A stretch of 64,000 nucleotides of DNA, taken from contig NDHY01000002.1 in the NCBI GenBank assembly GCA_003574845.1, forward strand, positions 101,075 to 165,074, written 5' to 3'. The position numbers were made by a program, and so were the translations under genes. Shown piece by piece: positions 19,935-28,515 of the stretch. This stretch comes from a candidate division NPL-UPA2 bacterium Unc8 (GTDB lineage Bacteria; NPL-UPA2). Position 1 is the first letter of the stretch. Every line of letters starts with the position of its first letter. Under the pieces are notes generated by a model. The model saw only the letters and a program-made list of their open reading frames with translations. It was not told where the DNA came from and did no database searches.

Positions 19935-20873
19935 ATGAAATTCAATGCAAAGCGATTTATCAATGAAAAGTTGGAAGAGATAAAAAAAGAAGCAGGGAAT
20001 GGAGGAGCTTTGGTTGCCACCTCAGGTGGTGTTGATAGCATGACGTGTGCTCTTCTATCTTACAAGGCATTGGGCAAAAAAGCAGTTATACTTTTTATAG
20101 ACGATGGCCTGATGAGAGAAAGTGATAAAAAAATAGTCAGGGAGGGACTTAAACCCTTTGGGGTAACTGTAAAGATAATAAAGGCACAAAAGGATTTTTT
20201 CAAGGCTATAAAAGGAAAAGAAAGCCCTGAAGAAAAACGAAAAGCCTTCCGCCAGGTCTTTTATAAAACCCTGGGTAAAGCAATTAAGCAAAATAAAGTA
20301 GAGTCATTAATTCAGGGCACTATTGCTGCTGATGTTATTGAAACTAAGGATAATATCAAGACTCAACATAACGTCTTAAAGCAAATAGGAATTGACCCAA
20401 AAAAACGATTTGGTTTTAAAGTCGTAGAGCCCTTGCGAGAAATTTTTAAGCATCAAGTAAGGCAAGTGGCGAAGCAATTAGGATTCTCACAACGAGTTTA
20501 TAAACAGATGCCCTTTCCCGGGCCCGGGTTAGCAACCAGAATAATAGGCGAGGTGACACCCCGGAGGATTAAGGTTCTGAGGCAAGCCACAGAGATAGTG
20601 GAAGAAGAGATTAAGGAACTGCGACCATTTCAGGCATTTGCTGTCTTATTGAAGGATAAGGCCACAGGTATTCGAGGAGGAAAGCGCTTTTTTGGTAATA
20701 TTATAGTGGTCAGGTCGGTAGAGAGTAAGGATGCTATGACAGCATCCGTTACCAGGGTTCCGTGGCGAATCTTAGAGAAAATCAGAGATAGGATTATAGA
20801 AGAGGTTCCTCAGGTAATAAAAGTTCTATTTGACATAACTCCGAAGCCACCAAGCACAATTGAATTTATTTAA
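19935..20873 (+). CDS. guaA: Stand-alone GMP synthase ATP pyrophosphatase subunit
   Basis: ATSGGVDSMTCALL, QMPFPGPGLATRIIGEVTPRR, DITPKPPSTIEFI; no glutaminase domain; strong RBS aggaggtgagg before ATG 19935. Confidence 0.85.
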   Translation: MKFNAKRFINEKLEEIKKEAGNGGALVATSGGVDSMTCALLSYKALGKKAVILFIDDGLMRESDKKIVREGLKPFGVTVKIIKAQKDFFKAIKGKESPEEKRKAFRQVFYKTLGKAIKQNKVESLIQGTIAADVIETKDNIKTQHNVLKQIGIDPKKRFGFKVVEPLREIFKHQVRQVAKQLGFSQRVYKQMPFPGPGLATRIIGEVTPRRIKVLRQATEIVEEEIKELRPFQAFAVLLKDKATGIRGGKRFFGNIIVVRSVESKDAMTASVTRVPWRILEKIRDRIIEEVPQVIKVLFDITPKPPSTIEFI

Positions 20874-20905
20874 GTTCAAGCCGCTCCCTAAAAAATAAGA
20901 GGTAA

Positions 20906-21427
20906 ATGAAGAATATTTTGGTGACTGGCCGCCCGGGTGTTGGGAAGACAACATTAATCAAGAAGGTCATCAAAGACTTTGAGCTGGATGCCGGTGGTTT
21001 CTATACTCAGGAAGCGAGAAAGGGAGGCATCCGCCAGGGATTTGAGATTGTTACCCTCAGTGGAAAGAGAGGAACACTGGCTTCTGTGAACTTCAACAGT
21101 CCTTACCGGGTGGGAAAATATGGAGTGAACCTTAGAGACTTAGAGGAAGTAGCGGGAGGAGCCATTGAGGAAGCTCTTGAGAAGAATAGCTTCCTTGTCA
21201 TTGATGAGATCGGCAAAATGGAGCTATTCTCCGAGAAGTTCATTTTCCTTCTCAAGAAAGCGCTGGAAAGTTCGGTTAAGCTCCTGGGAGTGATTAAGCT
21301 CAAGGATAACCAGCTTACCAGCGAGATAAAAAATCGTCCCGATACCGTGGTCTATACCCTGGACAGAGCCAACTTCCATCTGGTGGAAGAGAAGATAAAA
21401 CGAGACCTGGGTGATCAGGAAAAATAA
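20906..21427 (+). CDS. THEP1-type nucleoside-triphosphatase (NTPase, P-loop)
   Basis: VTGRPGVGKTTLIKKV, GGFYTQEARKGGIRQGFEIVTL, VIDEIGKMEL. Confidence 0.9.
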   Translation: MKNILVTGRPGVGKTTLIKKVIKDFELDAGGFYTQEARKGGIRQGFEIVTLSGKRGTLASVNFNSPYRVGKYGVNLRDLEEVAGGAIEEALEKNSFLVIDEIGKMELFSEKFIFLLKKALESSVKLLGVIKLKDNQLTSEIKNRPDTVVYTLDRANFHLVEEKIKRDLGDQEK

Positions 21428-21431
21428 AATT

Positions 21432-21536
21432 ATGAAAAATTGCAGATTTTTAGGGTTAATCAAAATTATTGTCGGTTTTCTATTTTGTATTCTGTTACTT
21501 GGTTGCATCATTTACGCAGGTGAGTTCTATCGTTAG
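21432..21536 (+). CDS. 34-aa lipoprotein-like small ORF whose stop lies in a GTTAGGT motif
   Basis: MKNCRFLGLIKIIVGFLFCILLLGCIIYAGEFYR*. Confidence 0.3.
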   Translation: MKNCRFLGLIKIIVGFLFCILLLGCIIYAGEFYR

Positions 21537-21554
21537 GTCATAGGAGAAAAATGA

Positions 21555-22010
21555 ATGAATCTGTATGATGAACTCTTTTCCATTGTGCGTAAATTCTCAA
21601 GGAACGATATCAAATATTCAGTAATCGGTGGTATAGCAATGGCGTTACATGACGAACCGAGATTTACGAAAGATATAGATTTTTTGATAATGTCAGAGGA
21701 AATCAACGATGTTAGAGGATTGCTTGAAAAGCTCGGGTATTTTGAATCAGCAGAACCATGGAAATTTAAGAATATTGCTCTGACGCTACATAGATTTATG
21801 AAAACGGAGGGAGAAGAACATTTGGCTGTGGATATTCTGCTTGGAAATGAAGAAAAGCACAAGAGGATAATTGCTGACTCAATTGAAGAGGAGTGGGAAG
21901 AAGGTAGAATACGGATAATAAATAAGGCTGACCTTATTTGGATGAAAGAGCTTAGAAATTCTGACCAGGACAGAGTAGATATAGGGAGATTAAAAAATGA
22001 CAAAGATTGA
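21555..22010 (+). CDS. Nucleotidyltransferase (AbiEii/DUF6036-type), putative TA/Abi component
   Basis: YSVIGGIAMALHDEPRFTKDIDFLI motif. Confidence 0.75.
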   Translation: MNLYDELFSIVRKFSRNDIKYSVIGGIAMALHDEPRFTKDIDFLIMSEEINDVRGLLEKLGYFESAEPWKFKNIALTLHRFMKTEGEEHLAVDILLGNEEKHKRIIADSIEEEWEEGRIRIINKADLIWMKELRNSDQDRVDIGRLKNDKD

Positions 22011-22170
22011 GAAAATAATTAAAGATGTTAGTGATTTGCACCAGTTCTATGCAAAGATACAAAAAAGGAAGAAAATTAAGAAAATAACAAAAAATAAGGC
22101 AAAGGTTTTAGCAGGAGCACCCAACAAATCACTGCACCCGACCAAGAAGCTGGCGCTTTTTGGCAGGTGA
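21997..22170 (+). CDS. 57-aa basic small protein, overlaps end of nucleotidyltransferase gene and reads into attC-A
   Basis: MTKIEKIIKDVSDLHQFYAKIQKRKKIKKITKNKAKVLAGAPNKSLHPTKKLALFGR*; start overlaps the preceding stop. Confidence 0.5.
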   Translation: MTKIEKIIKDVSDLHQFYAKIQKRKKIKKITKNKAKVLAGAPNKSLHPTKKLALFGR

Positions 22171-22185
22171 TTTTCGGCGTTAGAT
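22119..22185 (+). mobile_element. attC-like recombination site A
   Basis: ACCCAAC (RYYYAAC) ... GTTAGAT (GTTRRRY), 67 bp; imperfect arms AAATCACTGC / GCAGGTGATTT pair with one extrahelical base. Confidence 0.75.
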
Positions 22186-22226
22186 AAAATAAATAATAAA
22201 ATGTTTGCAAAAAAAGGAGGGGGCAA

Positions 22227-22469
22227 ATGACGGTTGATATATTGCGTGGAGTGCTAGGGTGGTGCGCTGTAATTAATATGGGATTGTTGATATGGTGGTT
22301 TTTATTCTTGGCATTTGCTCATGATTGGGTTTACCGTATGCATAGTAAGTGGTTCAAGATTTCGGTTGAGCAGTTCAATGCAATTCATTATGCAGGTTTT
22401 ACTTTTTTTAAAGTAGCTATATTTGTTTTTAATATTATTCCGTATTTTGCGTTACGAATTGTTGGATGA
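22227..22469 (+). CDS. Small membrane protein, DUF6868-like
   Basis: 80 aa MTVDILRGVLGWCAVINMGLLIWWFLFLAFAHDWVYRMHSKWFKI...; cassette ORF with attC-like site directly after stop. Confidence 0.6.
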   Translation: MTVDILRGVLGWCAVINMGLLIWWFLFLAFAHDWVYRMHSKWFKISVEQFNAIHYAGFTFFKVAIFVFNIIPYFALRIVG

Positions 22470-22471
22470 AG

Positions 22472-22547
22472 TTATAACATCTAAGGCACTGCAGCTGACC
22501 GCTATTCCGCTGCGCTTCATAGCCACTGGTGAGCTTGAGCGTTATAT
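22472..22547 (+). mobile_element. attC-like recombination site B
   Basis: TTATAAC ... GTTATAT; internal GGCACTGCAGCTGACC / ACTGGTGAGCTTGAGC arms and GCTAT/ATAGC stem; starts 3 nt after ORF stop. Confidence 0.7.
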
Positions 22548-22559
22548 GGAGAAAATATT

Positions 22560-23045
22560 ATGAGAATGATAGTTGTCTTTTATTCTTTCGAAGGTAATAC
22601 AAAGCTTATTGCAGAGAGTATTGCTGAAGCAATAGATGCAGATATTCTGGAATTAAAGCCAAAAAAAGAAATGAAGTCAAAAGGCTTTATGAAATATGTC
22701 TGGGGCGGAAAAGCAGCAATGATGAAAACAAAACCCGAATTGCTTGCTTTTGAGAATAATCCCCAAGACTATGATGTTTTGTTCATTGGGACTCCCGTCT
22801 GGGCATGGACTTATACGCCACCTCTCAACACTTTTCTTTCAACTTGCTCGCTATCAAATAAAAAAATAGCATTATTCTGTTGCCATGGCGGGGGTAAAGG
22901 AAAGATTTTTGAGAAAATGCAGAAGGCTTTAGAAGGAAATCAAATTTTAGGCGAAATTGATTTTCGTGACCCACTAAAAAAGAATACGGATACAAATATT
23001 CAAAGAGCAAAAGAATGGGCGAAAGATATAACAAAGACCATTTAA
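22560..23045 (+). CDS. Flavodoxin family protein
   Basis: MIVVFYSFEGNTKLIAESIAE, FIGTPVWAWTYTPPL. Confidence 0.88.
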   Translation: MRMIVVFYSFEGNTKLIAESIAEAIDADILELKPKKEMKSKGFMKYVWGGKAAMMKTKPELLAFENNPQDYDVLFIGTPVWAWTYTPPLNTFLSTCSLSNKKIALFCCHGGGKGKIFEKMQKALEGNQILGEIDFRDPLKKNTDTNIQRAKEWAKDITKTI

Positions 23046-23115
23046 CAAATCACTGCACCCGACTTTTTCCCGCCGATTTGCTCTGGGAAAAAACAGGTAA
23101 TTTGCAGCGTTATAA
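23040..23115 (+). mobile_element. attC-like recombination site C
   Basis: ATTTAAC (RYYYAAC) ... GTTATAA; arms AAATCACTGC / CAGGTAATTT and TTTTTCCC/GGGAAAAA stem; contains the flavodoxin stop codon. Confidence 0.75.
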
Positions 23116-23309
23116 GCAAAAAATATGACAGGAAATTAAATTAGAAAAATATTTTTGGAGGCTGTAACAAAAATAGCGAATGCTGATTCAGGTAGAAAGA
23201 ATTAAGATTATTTTGCAAGAAGGAAAGAGGCAGAAACAAAAAGCCCTGATTTTTTCGGTGATAATGTTCTTCCTCTTTTAGTATTGATGAATTCTTTCAA
23301 AAATTAAAT

Positions 23310-23570
23310 ATGAGAGATGGCTATGCTCAAACCCGTATAAAGTGGAACAATGAGGGTAAAATAACTGAGCTAAATATTACTGTCTTTGTAAGTAGAGACA
23401 GGCCACACATAGGCGTTGTGAGATATTCTATTGTGCCACATTGGAATGGCACGGCATATTTTAGCTCAACTATAGATGGTAATTTCAGCACTCAGTATGA
23501 AGAACAGATTAAGGGCAGAGAGAAAGCGTGGAATGTAAAGATTGGAATTTTGTCAAGTATTTTTCCTTAG
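23310..23570 (+). CDS. Hypothetical 86-aa protein
   Basis: Open frame MRDGYAQTRIKWNNEGKITELNITVF...; no recognised family; convergent with nadE. Confidence 0.35.
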   Translation: MRDGYAQTRIKWNNEGKITELNITVFVSRDRPHIGVVRYSIVPHWNGTAYFSSTIDGNFSTQYEEQIKGREKAWNVKIGILSSIFP

Positions 23571-25291
23571 AAATTCCTATATTTATTAGTAATCGGCAGT
23601 CTTCTGTCCCTGCCAAAAGCGTGGGAAGTAATCTTTATCCCAGGCGGCCCCTGACGGCGTTTATATTCATTGTTGTCTACCATACGAATAATCTTCTTTA
23701 TTGTTTTGTCCTCAAAGCCCATGCCTTTAATCTCAGAAAAATTTTTGTTTTCCTCAATATAAGCCTTTAATATAGAATCTAAAACTGCGTAGGGAGGCAA
23801 GCTGTCTCCGTCCTTCTGATTTGGCCTTAACTCTGCGCTCGGAGCCTTCTTAAGTACAGAATGGGGAATTAAGGCTCTTTCTGCCTTTCTATTTCCGTAG
23901 CGCGCCAGTTTATAGATTAAAGTCTTGGGAACATCTTTCAATACGTCAAACCCTCCTGCCATATCGCCATAAAGAGTGCAATAACCTACACTTACTTCAC
24001 TTTTGTTTCCCGTTGTCAGCACCAACCAACCAAATTTATTGGAAAAAGCCATCAATATATTCCCCCTTATCCGCGCCTGAATATTTTCCTCAGTAACATC
24101 CTCTTCCCTGCCCTTAAACTCCTGGCGAACGGCTTTCAAATAAGAAACGAACATCTCATCTATGGGAACAATGATTAGCCTTATTCCTAAATTTCTGGCT
24201 GTTGTCCTGGCATCCCTTTGTGTTGCCAATGAAGAATAACAGGAAGGCATAGAGAGAGCAATAACATTATCTTTACCCAGGGCATCGGTGGCTATTAAGG
24301 CGGTTAAAGAAGAGTCTATCCCCCCGCTTAAACCGATAACTACCTTATGAAAACCGTTCTTTTTTACATAATCTTTCGTGCCTAAAACCAAAGCCTGATA
24401 AATTTCCTCTGTCCTGCCTAATTTTACTATTCTTTTTCGGGGTAAGGGAAATTTGCTCTTTTTCCCCAGGGAAGATAATTTTATGGGCTTTATCTCATTA
24501 GGGAGTTCTCCTCTAATAAGGTTCATTGTCTTTTTTTTCACAGAAGTAGGGCTTCCTGTCATTTTTAAATCGATCAATACCAAATCCTCTTTAAATTCTT
24601 TTGCCCGAGCTATTATTTCCCCTTGCTTATTAAGGACCATCCCGCCGCCGTCAAAGACTAATTCATCTTGCCCGCCGATGAGATTATTATAGAGGACAAA
24701 GGCTTTAAATTCTTTTGCTCGCCTCCGTAGTATTTCCTCCCGAAGACTCCTCTTTCCCGCATGGTAAGGCGAAGCGGAGATATTGACAATAATGTCCGCG
24801 CTGCCTGCTTTAGCCTGTAACTCTGTTGGTTCCTTCTTCCAGATATCCTCGCAGATATCAACGCCAAATCTCACTTCCCCCAACTCAAATATCAAAAACC
24901 TCTCCCCCGCCTTAAAATATCTCTTTTCGTCAAAGACACCATAGTTGGGCAGAACCATCTTATGGTAAACTCCAGCTATTTTTCTATTATTAATAATTGC
25001 TGCCGCATTATAAATCTCTTCTTTATCACTATCCACAAAGCCGATTACTGCGGTGATGTCTCCGCATGAGTTCACTATTTCTTCCAAAGATTTTAAATTA
25101 TCTTTAATAAAGTGGGGCTTAAATAATAGGCCTTCCGGTGGGTAACCACAGATGGCAAGCTCAGGAAAAGTGACTAAATCTGCGCCCTGCCTCTCTGCTT
25201 TATCAAGACAGGTAATAATCTTTCGGGCATTGCCTGATAGGTCCCCGACGGTAGAATTAATCTGAGCTAAAGCAACACGCAAACTTCTCAT
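23567..25291 (-). CDS. nadE: NAD+ synthase (glutamine-hydrolysing)
   Basis: N-term nitrilase domain FPELAICGYPPE; VIGLSGGIDSSLTALIA; TTGNKSEVSVGYCTLYGDMAGG. Confidence 0.96.
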   Translation of the reverse strand: MRSLRVALAQINSTVGDLSGNARKIITCLDKAERQGADLVTFPELAICGYPPEGLLFKPHFIKDNLKSLEEIVNSCGDITAVIGFVDSDKEEIYNAAAIINNRKIAGVYHKMVLPNYGVFDEKRYFKAGERFLIFELGEVRFGVDICEDIWKKEPTELQAKAGSADIIVNISASPYHAGKRSLREEILRRRAKEFKAFVLYNNLIGGQDELVFDGGGMVLNKQGEIIARAKEFKEDLVLIDLKMTGSPTSVKKKTMNLIRGELPNEIKPIKLSSLGKKSKFPLPRKRIVKLGRTEEIYQALVLGTKDYVKKNGFHKVVIGLSGGIDSSLTALIATDALGKDNVIALSMPSCYSSLATQRDARTTARNLGIRLIIVPIDEMFVSYLKAVRQEFKGREEDVTEENIQARIRGNILMAFSNKFGWLVLTTGNKSEVSVGYCTLYGDMAGGFDVLKDVPKTLIYKLARYGNRKAERALIPHSVLKKAPSAELRPNQKDGDSLPPYAVLDSILKAYIEENKNFSEIKGMGFEDKTIKKIIRMVDNNEYKRRQGPPGIKITSHAFGRDRRLPITNKYRNF

Positions 25292-25391
25292 ATCAATAGC
25301 CTATTCAGGTTGTCCATTTCTTTGTGCCTCTGTGCCTCTCCAATAGTCTACAGCCTACAGTTGGCAGTTGGCAGTCACAATTTACCAATCA

Positions 25392-25475
25392 CCAATCACT
25401 AATCACCAATTTAAGAACTAATTCAAAAGTTAAAAGGCAAAAGTGCAAGTTAAAAGTTAAGACTTGACCCCTTTC
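25392..25475. repeat. Intergenic heptamer-mosaic repeat, copy 1
   Basis: ccaatcactaatcaccaatttaagaactaattcaaaagttaaaaggcaaaagtgcaagttaaaagttaagacttgacccctttc, near-identical to 38205-38295. Confidence 0.9.
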
Positions 25476-25580
25476 TTTTTTTCTTTTTTCTTTTTTAATA
25501 ATTTTATACCAACTCCGCACATATTGCAAGAAAATAGCTTTTATTTGACACGAGAGAGATAATATAATACTGTATAATGT

Positions 25581-26624
25581 ATGTTTAAGCCTTATTGTGC
25601 CTGCACAGGTGTTGGCAGTTTCCCCCATCTTGACGCGCACTCCCCTACCCGACTCATTTTAAATAATTGTCCGGAAATACCATTTTGGCCACAGCTTCCG
25701 CAAGTTTCATATCTGGAAGATATGCTCATGCAATATACTGAAAAGATGCCCGGGATAAGAGTAAATGAAGAAAAAAAGGAAGCCTATTTTTTACGACCTG
25801 AAAAGGCAGTGGAGGAGATAGAAAGCTTTTATTTGAATTTTTCAGATGGCAATCTTGACTGGTTTGAATTGAGCGAAAACAGGGCATCTGCTTTTAATGT
25901 TTTTCTGCAAGAGGTAAAGAAAAAAAACCCAATCTTGCTAAAGGGGCAGGTATGCGGCCCTATCACTCTTGGTGGAAGTCTAAAAACAGAGGACAACATA
26001 CCTGCGATTTATGATGAGAATTACAGGGATATAATAACAAAGTATCTGGGGATGAATGCAAAATGGCAGGAAGAAAAATTTAAGGAAATTTTTCCCGATG
26101 TCCCGACTTTGATTTTTTTTGATGAACCGCTTCTTTCAACTTATGGCTCGGTATGCATGAATTTAGGAAAGGATGAAATAGTTGAGATATTAAATGACTG
26201 CATGTCCCATATTTCTGGGCTCAAGGGAATACATATCTGCGGAGGATGCGATTGGTCAATGATAATGGATACTGTTGTAAATGTTATCCACTTTGATGCT
26301 TACTCTCATCTGCAGAACTTCCTTAACTACAGCAGAGAAACACAGCGCTTTTTAGATAAAGGCGGCATAATCAGCTGGGGAATTGTACCATCGGGTGCAC
26401 AAACGGATAGAATAGAAAAGGAGAATACACAAAGCATTATAAGTAAATTTGAAGAATGCGTAGATGCCTTATCCAGGTCGGGTAGTAACAGAGATTTAAT
26501 CCTGCAAAATTCTATTATCGCACCGTCTTGTGGGTTAAAAACATTAACAATAGATTTAACGGAAAAAGTTATGCACTTAACCAAAAATGTAAGCAATAAT
26601 CTGAAGGAAAGGTATAATTTTTAA
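25581..26624 (+). CDS. Core methionine synthase-like (MetE C-terminal/UROD superfamily) methyltransferase
   Basis: GVGSFPHLD N-term, HICGGCDW and SIIAPSCGLKTL zinc-site-like motifs. Confidence 0.7.
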   Translation: MFKPYCACTGVGSFPHLDAHSPTRLILNNCPEIPFWPQLPQVSYLEDMLMQYTEKMPGIRVNEEKKEAYFLRPEKAVEEIESFYLNFSDGNLDWFELSENRASAFNVFLQEVKKKNPILLKGQVCGPITLGGSLKTEDNIPAIYDENYRDIITKYLGMNAKWQEEKFKEIFPDVPTLIFFDEPLLSTYGSVCMNLGKDEIVEILNDCMSHISGLKGIHICGGCDWSMIMDTVVNVIHFDAYSHLQNFLNYSRETQRFLDKGGIISWGIVPSGAQTDRIEKENTQSIISKFEECVDALSRSGSNRDLILQNSIIAPSCGLKTLTIDLTEKVMHLTKNVSNNLKERYNF

Positions 26625-26635
26625 GGGAAAACAGA

Positions 26636-27697
26636 TTGAAAACTTTATTTTGGCGGCAGGGGAAGCTCCATCTTCTTGACCAGCGCAAACTTCCGCATGA
26701 GACTGTTTATGTCATATGCGCTGACCATCACGCTGTTACTGGTGCTATCAAAGATATGATTGTGCGTGGTGCGCCGGCAATTGGCGTTACGGCAGCCTAT
26801 GGAATGGCATTAGCAGCACAGCAAAACCAGTCCTCCTCTACCACTGATTTTTTAATTGCCTTGCAAGAGGCAGGAGATGAACTGATATGTGCGCGTCCTA
26901 CTGCGGTTAATTTGCAATGGGCAGTTGCGCGGATGCTTGCGGTGGGACAGGCTCATTCTGCTAAATCAACGTCAGAAATAACTATACAATTAATCAATGA
27001 GGCAGAGACAATTGCCAGTGAAGATGTCAGAGTCAACTGCGCTATTGGTGAACATGGCGCTAAACTAATTAGCGATGGCGACTGCATTCTCACGCTATGC
27101 AATGCCGGGGCTTTAGCTACAGCAGGGCATGGCACTGCATTGGGGATAATATACACAGCTCATGCCGAAGGACGTAAGATAAGCGTATTTGCGTGCGAGA
27201 CGCGGCCATACCTGCAGGGAGCACGCCTTACGACATGGGAGCTTTCGCAAGCCAATATTCCAGTGACATTGATTGTTGACAACGCCGCTGGACTTCTCTT
27301 TCAACGGAAGATGATTGATATGATAATTGTTGGCGCTGACCGCATCGCCGCCAATGGCGATGTTGCTAATAAAATTGGCACTTATCCACTATCCGTCCTG
27401 TCAAAAGAACATGGCATTCCGTTCTACATTGCCGCGCCTCTTTCTACTTTTGACCTGAGGCTCGCAAGCGGCAATGAGATACCGATTGAAGAACGCAGCA
27501 GTCGCGAAATCACCCATATTGCCGAAATGCAAATCACTGGCAATGATACCTCTGTTTATAATCCGTCATTTGACATAACGCCGGCAGAAAAAATTAGTGC
27601 CATAATTACTGAGCAGGGCATCGTTTATCAACCCGATAACAAAAAGATAGCTGAATTATTTTCAAAACAAGTGCAATGGACAACAAACCATAAATAG
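26636..27697 (+). CDS. mtnA: S-methyl-5-thioribose-1-phosphate isomerase (MtnA family)
   Basis: MIVRGAPAIGVTAAYGMALAA, GADRIAANGDVANKIGTYPLSVLSKEHGIPFYIAAPLSTFD; TTG start. Confidence 0.92.
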   Translation: MKTLFWRQGKLHLLDQRKLPHETVYVICADHHAVTGAIKDMIVRGAPAIGVTAAYGMALAAQQNQSSSTTDFLIALQEAGDELICARPTAVNLQWAVARMLAVGQAHSAKSTSEITIQLINEAETIASEDVRVNCAIGEHGAKLISDGDCILTLCNAGALATAGHGTALGIIYTAHAEGRKISVFACETRPYLQGARLTTWELSQANIPVTLIVDNAAGLLFQRKMIDMIIVGADRIAANGDVANKIGTYPLSVLSKEHGIPFYIAAPLSTFDLRLASGNEIPIEERSSREITHIAEMQITGNDTSVYNPSFDITPAEKISAIITEQGIVYQPDNKKIAELFSKQVQWTTNHK

Positions 27698-27711
27698 AGG
27701 GGGGAATTAAT

Positions 27712-28509
27712 ATGGAATGGGGAATGGCAAACCGTATGGCGCAGTTAATCCAGGCTGATGGTCACTGTCTCTTTCTGCCGGTAGACCATGGATATTTTCA
27801 AGGACCGACTAAAAAATTAGAAGAGCCACGTAAAACTATTGAACCACTACTCCCTTATGCCGATGCCCTCTTCATTACCAGGGGAGTGTTACGCTCATCG
27901 GTAGACCCTGACAATGCAAAGCCAATTATTCTTAGAGTATCCGGCGGCGCCAGCATGGTTGGCAAAGACCTGGCCAATGAAGGAATCACCACCTCTATAG
28001 AAGAGGCTATCCGTCTTAATGTGGCGGCAATAGGTCTTTCTGTCTTTGTCGGCAGTGACTATGAGCGTGAGTCGCTATTGAATCTATCAAAGCTTGTTGA
28101 TGAAGGAGAAAAGTATGGCATTCCAGTAATGGCAGTTACCGCAGTGGGTAAGGAGTTAGAAAAACGAGATGCCCGCTACCTTGCCTTAGCCTCTCGTATT
28201 GCTGCCGAATTGGGGGCGCGGGTGGTGAAAACTTACTGGTGTGAAGATTTTGAAAAGGTGGCAACGGGCTGCCCGGTTCCGGTGGTTATGGCAGGGGGAC
28301 CTCAAGTAGACACAGAGCTTGAGGTGTTTGAGTTCGTTTATGATGGTATGCAAAAAGGCGCTATAGGTGTGAATCTGGGAAGGAACATCTGGCAAAACGA
28401 TTTTCCAGTGGCAATGATTAAGGCGATACGTGCCATTATTCATGAGAAGGCTTCGCCAAAAGAGGCTCAAGAGTTATACGATAGTATAAAGAGCAAGGAG
28501 ACGAGGTAA
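27712..28509 (+). CDS. Class I aldolase of the DeoC/LsrF/FBA family
   Basis: LPVDHGYFQGPTKKLE, KTYWCEDFEKV, PVVMAGGP, GVNLGRNIWQ. Confidence 0.85.
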   Translation: MEWGMANRMAQLIQADGHCLFLPVDHGYFQGPTKKLEEPRKTIEPLLPYADALFITRGVLRSSVDPDNAKPIILRVSGGASMVGKDLANEGITTSIEEAIRLNVAAIGLSVFVGSDYERESLLNLSKLVDEGEKYGIPVMAVTAVGKELEKRDARYLALASRIAAELGARVVKTYWCEDFEKVATGCPVPVVMAGGPQVDTELEVFEFVYDGMQKGAIGVNLGRNIWQNDFPVAMIKAIRAIIHEKASPKEAQELYDSIKSKETR

Positions 28510-28515
28510 ATCATT

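Noticed and set aside
23310-23570. Fourth cassette after attC-C
   Set aside because: No attC-like sequence follows this ORF before the convergent nadE, so a cassette cannot be supported.
25545-25578. Sigma70 promoter TTGACA...TATAAT before the core-MetE gene
   Set aside because: Spacings of 12 or 22 bp do not fit a standard promoter, so it was not listed.
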